Source: Thermoplasmata archaeon (lineage in GTDB: Archaea; Thermoplasmatota; Thermoplasmata; Lutacidiplasmatales; UBA184). From it: 13,067 bases of DNA. The DNA lies in NCBI GenBank assembly GCA_021823085.1, contig JAKAPG010000024.1, positions 1 through 13,067 of the forward strand, in the 5' to 3' direction. A model generated the notes under the pieces. It saw only the letters and a list, made by a program, of their open reading frames with translations, did not search any database and was not told where the DNA came from. The translations under genes and the position numbers were made by a program. Shown here in pieces: positions 5,822-11,179 of the stretch. Every line of letters begins with the position of its first letter. Within the stretch, counting starts at the first letter, position 1.

Positions 5822-6613
5822 CTAAGCGTTTCGGGAGCGGGTTCCGCGACGGGTCCGACGAGGCGGCCAGACGGAGGCGACCTGCTGCGACGGGCGCTCA
5901 CCGGGGGTCAGGCGGCGGGGGGCCAGGCGGAGCCGCGGGGCGACGATCCGCAGCGAACCGGCCGTACGTTCGCCCGGTTCCCGGATCACGAGCCCCAGCT
6001 CCGCGCAGGGTTCTCGAAGGACCTCCCGGGGCGACCGCACTTCGAAACGAGCCCTGGGGAAAACGCGGCGGAGCTCTCTCCTCCATGGAGCGGCTGCGAG
6101 GATCGGGTCGATCGCGAGCGCGATCCGGATCGGGCTCCGGCGTCGCCCGTAGCGGTCGATGACCTTCTGCCGGATGCGGTGAGAGCTGACGGGGAGGAGA
6201 TCATCCGCGAGCACCAGAGGAACGATCTCGACCCGCAGCGGCGGGAGGTGGCGTCGGCGACGTTCGGCGTTCACGCGACGCGCTCCCTCGACCGTCTCGG
6301 CCGATACGACGAGGCGGTCGAAGCCCGGTTCGATCGAACGACCGTAACCGTTCTCGAGGGGTACGATCCTCCAGCGCCGACGAGGATATTCCCGTCTCAG
6401 CCAGCGCGCCAGGGCGCGCCGGCGCTGAGCGTAGGGCTGGATCCGCTCCCGGGCGGGCTTGGGATGCGTCGCGATGTAGCGGTCGCTCGTGAGCCCGATC
6501 GCGACGTCGTCGCCCCTTCGCATCGCGGTGCGCAGCAGCGCCCAGTGGCCGGCGTGGAGCCGATCGAACGTTCCGCCGAGAACGGTGCGACGTGCCCGTT
6601 GCGGTCGAGCCAC
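5822..6613 (-). CDS. coaD: Archaeal phosphopantetheine adenylyltransferase with C-terminal extension
   Basis: A 263-residue nucleotidyltransferase. It joins 4'-phosphopantetheine with ATP to form dephospho-CoA, the penultimate step of coenzyme A synthesis. The core (about 1-155) has the cytidylyltransferase-type signature GGTFDRLHAGH (13-23) with the HxGH nucleotide-binding motif at 20-23, LTSDRYI (41-47) and the second signature SSHRIR (143-148). Archaeal enzymes are usually about 150-170 residues long. Here about 105 more follow (160-263): a strand-helix-strand-like stretch RIALAIDP... and then an arginine-rich tail that I cannot assign. Some archaeal homologues carry extra domains, but none that I know matches this tail. 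The start is GTG at 6613, 15 nt after the zinc-ribbon gene stop, with a G-rich stretch upstream. The core function is confident, the extension is not understood. Confidence 0.85.
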   Translation of the reverse strand: MARPQRARRTVLGGTFDRLHAGHWALLRTAMRRGDDVAIGLTSDRYIATHPKPARERIQPYAQRRRALARWLRREYPRRRWRIVPLENGYGRSIEPGFDRLVVSAETVEGARRVNAERRRRHLPPLRVEIVPLVLADDLLPVSSHRIRQKVIDRYGRRRSPIRIALAIDPILAAAPWRRELRRVFPRARFEVRSPREVLREPCAELGLVIREPGERTAGSLRIVAPRLRLAPRRLTPGERPSQQVASVWPPRRTRRGTRSRNA

Positions 6614-6628
6614 CCTACCCCCCGTCGC

Positions 6629-6817
6629 TCAGTGCAGCAACTCGATGAGCAGGAGGAAGGCGAACACCACGATCAGGATGTACAGCAGCGCGCTCCAGTT
6701 CCGGCGGGTGCGCAGGCGCGCATCGCGGATCTCCTGACAGGCAGCGCTGCAGGTGTCGGCGCCCGGGGGAGCGACCTTCCCGCAGACCTTACAATGGGAG
6801 TGCTCTCCCACCGCCAT
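6629..6817 (-). CDS. Zinc-ribbon, single-TM small protein (DUF2116-like)
   Basis: A 62-residue protein with a four-cysteine zinc-binding N-terminus and one C-terminal membrane helix. The cysteines are Cys9 and Cys12 (CKVCG) and Cys23 and Cys27 (CSAAC). A basic linker RDARLRTRRN (31-40) precedes the helix at about 43-61, which suggests the zinc domain is cytoplasmic (positive-inside rule). This is the layout of the archaeal DUF2116 family. The function is unknown. The ATG at 6817 is supported by a TATA-like GTTAAC about 29 nt upstream. It is the first gene of a minus-strand group with the CoA enzyme (15 nt downstream) and the 73-residue protein; no clear functional link to CoA synthesis is visible. 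Confidence 0.8.
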   Translation of the reverse strand: MAVGEHSHCKVCGKVAPPGADTCSAACQEIRDARLRTRRNWSALLYILIVVFAFLLLIELLH

Positions 6818-6843
6818 AGGGTTGCGACGATCTAGGGCCTACC

Positions 6844-6849
6844 GTTAAC
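6844..6849 (-). promoter_or_regulatory. TATA-like element of the zinc-ribbon/coaD operon
   Basis: GTTAAC is centred about 29 nt before the ATG at 6817 on the minus strand. Its AT content stands out from the surrounding GC-rich sequence and its spacing matches the other promoters in this window. It lies in the 114-nt divergent gap, which holds a separate TATA box for S17e and no gene that I can support. Confidence 0.4.
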
Positions 6850-6899
6850 CATTGTGGAACCGCGGCGAATGTTCGACATGCCGGAGGTGCGGACAACGG

Positions 6900-6906
6900 T
6901 TATAAG
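6900..6906 (+). promoter_or_regulatory. TATA box of the S17e gene
   Basis: TTATAAG is centred about 29 nt before the ATG at 6932. This is the expected distance for a leaderless or nearly leaderless archaeal transcript, and there is no Shine-Dalgarno motif directly before the start. It also argues against the longer in-frame starts upstream. Confidence 0.7.
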
Positions 6907-6931
6907 GTGCACCCGGGTCCACGCCGCCCAC

Positions 6932-7156
6932 ATGGGCAACATCCGCCAGACGTACATCAAGCGTGTCGCTGTCGAGCTGGTACGTAACTACCCCAACGAC
7001 TTCACCGGGGATTTCGCCCAGAACAAGAAGAAGGTCCTCGAGCTCACCGATCTAGGGGTCCCGGTCGATGGCCACCTTCAGGTCACCCACAAGAAGGTCG
7101 CGAATCGCATCGCGGGCTATGCAACGCGCTACGTGAAGCGCAAGCGCGGGACCTAG
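6932..7156 (+). CDS. rps17e: 30S ribosomal protein S17e
   Basis: A 74-residue, lysine/arginine-rich protein of the archaeal/eukaryotic S17e family, a component of the small ribosomal subunit. MGNIRQTYIKRVAVELV (1-17), the DFxxNKKKV segment (27-35) and the conserved end KKVANRIAGYATRYVKR (54-70) are clear. Archaeal members are usually about 60-67 residues; this one has an apparent loop insertion GVPVDGHLQV (42-51) between the N-terminal helices and the conserved KKVxNRIAGY block. The ATG at 6932 was chosen because family similarity starts there and a TATA box lies about 29 nt upstream. It is a single-gene unit, convergent with the eIF6 gene 21 nt downstream. Confidence 0.95.
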   Translation: MGNIRQTYIKRVAVELVRNYPNDFTGDFAQNKKKVLELTDLGVPVDGHLQVTHKKVANRIAGYATRYVKRKRGT

Positions 7157-7177
7157 CCCCCTCGGAAGGGACCGGCC

Positions 7178-7843
7178 CTAGTCGTAGATTCCGAACCCTT
7201 CTTGGAGGTGGACGATCTCCACCGGCGTCGTGGGCCGCCCGACCAATAGGCCCCGCGAGTTCGCGACTACGCAGGCCCCGACGATCGGCACACCGAAGTT
7301 CGCGGTAGATCGGTGGACCGGTACGCGGAGCACGCGCTCCAACTCGCCGGTCTCGCTCTCGGTGGCGCGTGGATGGACCACGACCCCGCGGTTGGTCGCG
7401 ACGCCGGCCATTCCGACCGTCCCGAGGCCGGCGATCGTCCCGCGATGTGCCGGGACCCCGAGCGCCCGGCCGATCGCGTGGACCGCCGTCTCCGAGAAGT
7501 CGGGATGAACGAGCGCGCCCGAGTCGTTCGCGAGCACGTTGTTGCCGAGCGCGTTGAGCCGGCTGGCGACCCGGGTGACGGGGACGACCGATCGCAGCGC
7601 GTCCTCCTCGTCCGGATGGATGCTCAGGGCGACGACCGCGCCGTAGGAGTTCATCGCGACCATGGTCCCCAGGACCTCCGTTCCCTGGACCGTGGCTCGA
7701 GCCGTAGTCGTTCCCAACGATTCCCGAAGTCTCCGCTCCAGCAAGGGCGGAGTGTTCGGCGGAAGGATCGCAAGTCCTTCGGAGACCCGAATGTAAACGC
7801 CGAGGTAAGGGCTTCCCGCGATGAGTGCGCGGTCGACGGGCAC
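7178..7843 (-). CDS. eif6: Translation initiation factor 6 (ribosome anti-association factor)
   Basis: A 221-residue protein of the eIF6 family with the repetitive pentein fold. It binds the large ribosomal subunit and prevents premature joining of the small subunit; in eukaryotes it also acts in 60S maturation. Family features are AGSPYLGVYIRVSE (9-22), the block RLNALGNNVLANDSGALVHP (94-113), the repeated GxxVxxNxxG-type units (GVVVHP, GACVVANSRGLLVG) and full length. The start is GTG at 7843. It is 23 nt after the L31e stop and the last gene visible in the S19e-PDCD5-L39e-L31e-eIF6 operon. That order is a familiar euryarchaeal arrangement and supports the assignment. Confidence 0.95.
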   Translation of the reverse strand: MPVDRALIAGSPYLGVYIRVSEGLAILPPNTPPLLERRLRESLGTTTARATVQGTEVLGTMVAMNSYGAVVALSIHPDEEDALRSVVPVTRVASRLNALGNNVLANDSGALVHPDFSETAVHAIGRALGVPAHRGTIAGLGTVGMAGVATNRGVVVHPRATESETGELERVLRVPVHRSTANFGVPIVGACVVANSRGLLVGRPTTPVEIVHLQEGFGIYD

Positions 7844-7866
7844 GCCTTGCCGCCCCCGTCGCGGCC

Positions 7867-8163
7867 CTACGCTTCGTCGAGGAGGTCGACCTCGATCAAG
7901 CCGTCCTCGAAACGGATTGCTCGGACCCGGACCTGGCGCGGCACGTGCTGGATACCCCGCTCCCAGATGAACTCGTTGAGGCGAGGATCGATCCAGACGT
8001 CCTCGAGCCGCCCCTTCATGTGGCGGCTGATGAAGCGGCGTACGGTCTCGAGCGCGTGGCCCGCTCGGCGGCGCCGGCTGGGGGCGTGCATGCTCGCGCG
8101 CAGTGGAACGACATACTCGCGTTCGACCTCTTCGACCGCCCGTTCCCCCGGTGTTCGCGCCAT
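7867..8163 (-). CDS. rpl31e: 50S ribosomal protein L31e
   Basis: A 98-residue basic protein of the archaeal/eukaryotic L31e family, located in the large subunit near the peptide exit tunnel. The family pattern REYVVPLR (15-22), the basic helix RRRAGHALETVRRFISRHMK (31-50), the VWIDPRLNEFIWERG block (56-70) and the final VRVRAIRFEDG-type strands (78-88) are all present. The ATG at 8163 has a GAGGGA-type ribosome binding site a few nt upstream, 15 nt after the L39e stop. It sits between L39e and eIF6 in the translation operon. Confidence 0.95.
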   Translation of the reverse strand: MARTPGERAVEEVEREYVVPLRASMHAPSRRRRAGHALETVRRFISRHMKGRLEDVWIDPRLNEFIWERGIQHVPRQVRVRAIRFEDGLIEVDLLDEA

Positions 8164-8178
8164 GGTCCCTCGGTCTCC

Positions 8179-8337
8179 CTAGCGGTGGAGGTGCCCCCGC
8201 CTCCAGGACCGGCGCTTCGGGTGGCGGACGACGGTCCGGTTCGTTCGCTGCATGACCCAGGCCGGAACTCGCCGGTTCTGACCGACGGCGCGGAGCAGTC
8301 GGGTCTTTCGCGCGAGGCTCTTACGACGGTTTGCCAC
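8179..8337 (-). CDS. rpl39e: 50S ribosomal protein L39e
   Basis: A 52-residue, very basic protein found by translating the gap between the PDCD5-type and L31e genes. It reads MANRRKSLARKTRLLRAV (1-18), then QNRRVPAWVM (20-29), TNRTVVRHPKRRSWRR (32-47). The sequence RRVPxWVMxxTNR followed by HPKRRxWRR is the L39e signature; this small protein lines the peptide exit tunnel of the large subunit. The GTG start at 8337 is supported by a strong ribosome binding site 8 nt upstream. Its short length makes it easy to miss in automatic annotation. Confidence 0.95.
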   Translation of the reverse strand: MANRRKSLARKTRLLRAVGQNRRVPAWVMQRTNRTVVRHPKRRSWRRGHLHR

Positions 8338-8345
8338 GGACGATT

Positions 8346-8353
8346 TCCTCCCC
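8346..8353 (-). promoter_or_regulatory. Ribosome binding site of the L39e gene
   Basis: GGGGAGGA on the minus strand lies 8 nt before the GTG at 8337. It is the clearest Shine-Dalgarno motif in the window, and it supports a non-ATG start for a gene that lacks its own promoter. Confidence 0.75.
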
Positions 8354-8364
8354 GGTTCCTGAGT

Positions 8365-8724
8365 TCAGCGGCGTGTGATCTTGATCTCGCGGCGTTCGGG
8401 CATCAATCGCTCCAAGAGGGCCCGGAGTGTCGGGTCGTCGATCGGGCGCTGGAGTCGGCCGCTCGCCGCGAGGGCGATGACCTGTTGCTCCACTGCGCCC
8501 GCGACGTCGGGCTTCGCGAGCCGGATCCGTCCCAGTCGCTCGCGCGCCTCGGGGGTGAGCACCCGACGCAGGATCTCTTGCCGCTCGGCTTCGCGTCGGT
8601 CCATTTCGGCCTGTTGGGCGGCCGCGTAGGCGCTCTGCGCCGATGCCTGGGAAGGGACCGCCTGGAGCTCCTGGATCTTGCGCCGTCGGATCTCGGCGAG
8701 TTCGGGATCGTCCTCGTACGCCAT
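8365..8724 (-). CDS. PDCD5-type DNA-binding protein (archaeal TFAR19-like)
   Basis: A 119-residue, mostly helical, charged protein of the PDCD5 family. Archaeal members are annotated as DNA-binding proteins and are almost always encoded beside S19e. The pattern is DPELAEIRRRKIQELQ (5-20), an Ala/Gln-rich linker, AERQEILRRVLTPEARERLGRIRLAKP (46-72) and VEQQVIALAASGRLQRPIDD (79-98). The LTPEARERLxRIRL and QxIxLAxxGxLxxxxxD blocks are the family core. The ATG at 8724 (MAYEDDPEL) is preferred to the in-frame ATG at 8745 because a GGAGTGA ribosome binding site lies 5 nt before it and family similarity starts there. The cellular role in archaea is not established. Confidence 0.9.
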   Translation of the reverse strand: MAYEDDPELAEIRRRKIQELQAVPSQASAQSAYAAAQQAEMDRREAERQEILRRVLTPEARERLGRIRLAKPDVAGAVEQQVIALAASGRLQRPIDDPTLRALLERLMPERREIKITRR

Positions 8725-8729
8725 GGCCG

Positions 8730-8736
8730 TCACTCC
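8730..8736 (-). promoter_or_regulatory. Ribosome binding site that decides the PDCD5 start
   Basis: GGAGTGA on the minus strand lies 5 nt before the ATG at 8724 and inside the longer alternative open frame that begins at 8745. It favours the shorter protein. Confidence 0.6.
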
Positions 8737-8746
8737 GACCAGCACG

Positions 8747-9202
8747 TCAGAGGTACTTGGCGAGTTCGGGCCGCTGCTCGACGAGGGACTTGAGGGTGTC
8801 GCGAGAGAGGGTGTCGAGGAGCTTCAGGCCCTCCGACGTGACGGTGCGGCCCTGGGTCTTGTACGGGCGGACGAGCCCGGAGCGCTCGAGTTGTTGGACG
8901 ATCTCTCGCAGAACGGCCCGGGAGCCCGTGCGAGCGTGGTACGGCGCACTGCCGCGATCCCGCTTCCCGCCGTACTCCGCGCTCAGGCGGGCGACTCCTA
9001 CATGACCGCGAAGGTAGATCTTGCGGAGCACCGATGCGCTCCGCAGGTACCACCAGTCCGGCGAGGTGGGAGCGCGCTCCTTGTGGACGCCGGTCTTAAC
9101 GAACGCCGCCCAGGTCGGCGGACTTACCGCCTGACGGGTCTTGAGCTCGTTTGCGAGTCGGGGCAGCAATGCGCCGGGAGGGACGTCCCTAGGGTGGGTC
9201 AT
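8747..9202 (-). CDS. rps19e: 30S ribosomal protein S19e
   Basis: A 151-residue protein of the archaeal/eukaryotic S19e family, needed for small-subunit maturation and structure. Diagnostic segments are WAAFVKTGVHKERAP (31-45), DWWYLRSASVLRKIYLRG (49-66), the VARLSAEYGGKRDRG block (69-83) and LEKxGLV-like LERSGLVRPYKTQGR (104-118) in a winged-helix fold. The ATG at 9202 (MTHPRDVP) is chosen over the in-frame ATG at 9217 because the DVP start matches the family and because the TATA-like box then lies about 29 nt upstream, as at other leaderless genes here. It is the first gene of the S19e-PDCD5-L39e-L31e-eIF6 operon. Confidence 0.95.
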   Translation of the reverse strand: MTHPRDVPPGALLPRLANELKTRQAVSPPTWAAFVKTGVHKERAPTSPDWWYLRSASVLRKIYLRGHVGVARLSAEYGGKRDRGSAPYHARTGSRAVLREIVQQLERSGLVRPYKTQGRTVTSEGLKLLDTLSRDTLKSLVEQRPELAKYL

Positions 9203-9227
9203 AAGGCGGCCGCCCACTCGGTCGCTC

Positions 9228-9235
9228 TATATAAG
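9228..9235. promoter_or_regulatory. Shared TATA box of the divergent S19e operon and Mo operon
   Basis: TATATAAG is the only AT-rich element in the 57-nt spacer. Forward, it is centred about 28 nt before the mocA ATG at 9260. In reverse it reads CTTATATA, centred about 29 nt before the S19e ATG at 9202. The TATATA core is palindromic, so TBP could bind in either orientation. No second TATA candidate is visible, so one element probably serves both operons. No BRE strong enough to assign a direction was seen. Confidence 0.65.
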
Positions 9236-9259
9236 AGGTGCCGCTCGCTCCGAGAGCAA

Positions 9260-9898
9260 ATGCGTTCCAGAGCGGATTCTTACCCCGCGAGCGCCACGGC
9301 GACGCTCTTGCTGAGCGGCGGCCGCTCCGAGCGGTTCGGGGGGAGGCCGAAGGCGCTTCTCAAGGTCCGGGGCGAGCCCGCGGTGCGCCAAATGGCCGCG
9401 ATCGCGCTCCATGGTGGACTTTCCCCGGTCGTTCTCGTCGTGCGACCGGACGCGCTTGACGTCATCGAGGCCGTGGCCGGCCTTCCCGTGGTTGTGCGAC
9501 CGTCGGAGCGATGTGCGTTGGGGCGCAGTGCGTCGATCAATGAGGGCCTCGGCGCGATTCCGTCCGGGCTCGATGTGCTTCTGTGGCCCGTCGACCATCC
9601 CTTTGCTCACGCTAAGACCTTGCGGGCCCTTACGGATGCGAAGCAGAGGGATCCGATGGTCGCGTGGCTCATTCCGACATTCGAGGGCCGGGACGGCCAC
9701 CCCGTACTGATCGCCCACAACGTCCGTTCCTCGGTGCAGGCTCTCGCTCCCGGGGACCCCCTGCGGATCGTCCGGGATCGATTCCTTGACCGCGTCGTCC
9801 GAGTCCCGGTGGACGACCCCGGGGTCGTCGAGGCGATCGACACCCCCGACGCCTACTCGGCCGCAAGTTCCCGAGAGGAGCAATGGATCGGCGACTGA
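9260..9898 (+). CDS. mocA: Molybdenum cofactor nucleotidyltransferase (MocA/MobA-like)
   Basis: A 212-residue cytoplasmic NTP transferase. Such enzymes add CMP (MocA) or GMP (MobA) to molybdopterin to make the dinucleotide cofactor. The motifs are the nucleotide-binding loop LLLSGGRSERFGGRPKAL (16-33), the metal-binding WPVDHPF (109-115), GRDGHPVL (143-150) and the C-terminal AIDTPDAY (192-199). Location beside XdhC and a molybdenum hydroxylase favours the cytidylyl (MocA) form, since many hydroxylases of this family use molybdopterin cytosine dinucleotide; the sequence alone does not settle CTP against GTP. The ATG at 9260 lies about 28 nt after the shared TATA box, and the conserved sequence begins within 15 residues. 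Its end overlaps the xdhC start by 16 nt. Confidence 0.87.
   Translation: MRSRADSYPASATATLLLSGGRSERFGGRPKALLKVRGEPAVRQMAAIALHGGLSPVVLVVRPDALDVIEAVAGLPVVVRPSERCALGRSASINEGLGAIPSGLDVLLWPVDHPFAHAKTLRALTDAKQRDPMVAWLIPTFEGRDGHPVLIAHNVRSSVQALAPGDPLRIVRDRFLDRVVRVPVDDPGVVEAIDTPDAYSAASSREEQWIGD
9873..9880 (+). promoter_or_regulatory. Ribosome binding site of xdhC inside the mocA 3' end
   Basis: GAGAGGAG lies 2 nt before the ATG at 9883, inside the last codons of mocA. The spacing is short, but the purine run stands out. It supports reading xdhC from 9883, with coupling to mocA translation. Confidence 0.5.
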
Positions 9899-10728
9899 CT
9901 CAGGAGGCGCTGCGCCTGATAGACTGCCACGAGCCCTTCGCCCGCGCGACGGTGGTGAAGGTGACCGGTTCCGCGCCCGGGAAGCTCGGCGCGTCGATGA
10001 TCGTTCGCGCTGATGGCTCCGCGCTCGGTACGATCGGCGGTGCCGCGCTCGAGGAAAGGGTCAAGTCCCTCGCCCGGGAAGCGATCGAGCACCGGGGTGG
10101 CGATCTCTTCCACTTCGATCTCCGGGCCTGGGAGGACGGCGGGTTACCGAGCCTGTGCGGGGGCAGCGTCGACATCGCGATCGAGTTCGTGGGGGCCCGG
10201 CCGAACCTCCTGCTCTGGGGTGGCGGACACGTCGCCCGGGCGATCGCGACGTTCCTTCCGGAGCTCGAGTACACCTTCAGCGTCGCCGACGATCGACCCG
10301 AGTGGGTCGACGCGGAGCGATTCCCTCACGCCGAGCGACGCGTCGTGGTGGAACCGAGCGGCATCTGGGACGCCCTCTGCCCGACTTCGTTCACGCACCT
10401 CTATCTTCTCGGGTACGACGCGATGAAGGATCTCGAGGTACTGCGAGCGTCGATCGACCGGTTTCCCGGGACCATCGGGATGATCGCGAGCGCGTCCAAG
10501 CGCGAGCACTTGTTCGCGCGCCTGCGCGAGACGGGCGTCGACCGGACCGCGATCCGGCGCATCCGTTCTCCCATCGGGCTCGACATCAGCGCGCAGACTC
10601 CGAGCGAGATCGCCGTCAGCGTCGTCGCCGAGATCATCCGTGACCAGCACCCGACGCGTTCACATACTCGACGCCTCCATGCGGACGAACCACAGGCTTC
10701 GAAGGATGTCGTCTCCTACCCCCCTTAA
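9883..10728 (+). CDS. xdhC: XdhC/CoxI-family molybdenum cofactor maturation protein
   Basis: A 281-residue protein of the XdhC/CoxI family, which binds the molybdenum cofactor, promotes its sulfuration and delivers it to xanthine-dehydrogenase-type enzymes. The N-terminal XdhC domain has GSAPGKLGASMIV (29-41), DGSALGTIGGAALE (44-57) and LCGGSVDIAIE (91-101) with the conserved Cys92. The C-terminal Rossmann domain has LLLWGGGHVARAIA (109-122) and the family end SPIGLDISAQTPSEIAVSVVAEII (229-252). After that come about 29 residues that are not family-typical and overlap the small subunit gene. It lies between the cofactor nucleotidyltransferase and the enzyme subunits, as expected for a dedicated chaperone. 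Confidence 0.92.
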   Translation: MDRRLTQEALRLIDCHEPFARATVVKVTGSAPGKLGASMIVRADGSALGTIGGAALEERVKSLAREAIEHRGGDLFHFDLRAWEDGGLPSLCGGSVDIAIEFVGARPNLLLWGGGHVARAIATFLPELEYTFSVADDRPEWVDAERFPHAERRVVVEPSGIWDALCPTSFTHLYLLGYDAMKDLEVLRASIDRFPGTIGMIASASKREHLFARLRETGVDRTAIRRIRSPIGLDISAQTPSEIAVSVVAEIIRDQHPTRSHTRRLHADEPQASKDVVSYPP

Positions 10729-11179
10729 GCTCACGATCAACGGACTGCCGGTCTCGACGACCGCGCGACCGGAGAGGATCCTCCTCGACCTCCTGCGCGA
10801 GGACCTCTCGCTCGTGGGCACCAAGCGAGGCTGCGATCTCGGGACCTGCGGCTGCTGCACCGTATTAATCGATGGGCGCCCGACGCTGAGCTGTCTCACC
10901 CTCGCGCGTCTGGTCGAGGGAAGGTCGGTCACCACGATCGAAGGGCTCGCCCCACCGGGGGGCCTCACGCCGCTCCAGCGCGCGTTCGTCGAACACGGCG
11001 CGACCCAATGCGGCTTTTGCACTCCGGGCTTCCTGATGACCGCCACGGCGCTACTGAGCGAGAAGCCTCACCCCAGCCGGGAGGAGATTGTGCAAGCCGT
11101 GAGCGGCAACCTATGCCGGTGCACCGGCTACACGAAGATCATCGAAGCGATCGCGGCGGCCGCGAGGGAACCGCGATGA
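10706..11179 (+). CDS. Molybdenum hydroxylase small subunit, two [2Fe-2S] clusters (CoxS/HcrC-type)
   Basis: A 157-residue iron-sulfur subunit that passes electrons from the molybdenum site. The N-terminal plant-ferredoxin-like domain binds the first [2Fe-2S] cluster through Cys43, Cys48, Cys51 and Cys63 (motif CDLGTCGCC). The C-terminal four-helix domain binds the second through Cys102, Cys105, Cys137 and Cys139 (CGFC and CRC). All eight cysteines are present. The ATG at 10706 (MSSPTPLKL) is preferred because the ferredoxin fold starts at once; in-frame ATGs at 10679 and 10640 would overlap xdhC further and no ribosome binding site decides between them. It overlaps xdhC by 23 nt at its start and the large subunit by 4 nt at its end. 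The partner electron acceptor is not visible. Confidence 0.93.
   Translation: MSSPTPLKLTINGLPVSTTARPERILLDLLREDLSLVGTKRGCDLGTCGCCTVLIDGRPTLSCLTLARLVEGRSVTTIEGLAPPGGLTPLQRAFVEHGATQCGFCTPGFLMTATALLSEKPHPSREEIVQAVSGNLCRCTGYTKIIEAIAAAAREPR

Noticed and set aside
5540..6835. A 431-residue open frame on the plus strand across the coaD region.
   Set aside because: It spans three minus-strand genes with family motifs and crosses their intergenic gaps; its Arg/Pro/Ser-rich composition is that of a shadow frame.
6854..6931. Upstream extension of S17e by 26 residues.
   Set aside because: The TATA box at 6900-6906 lies inside it, and the residues do not match the family.
7157..7177. Possible terminator between the convergent S17e and eIF6 genes.
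   Set aside because: There is no T-run on either strand and only weak self-complementarity in 21 nt.
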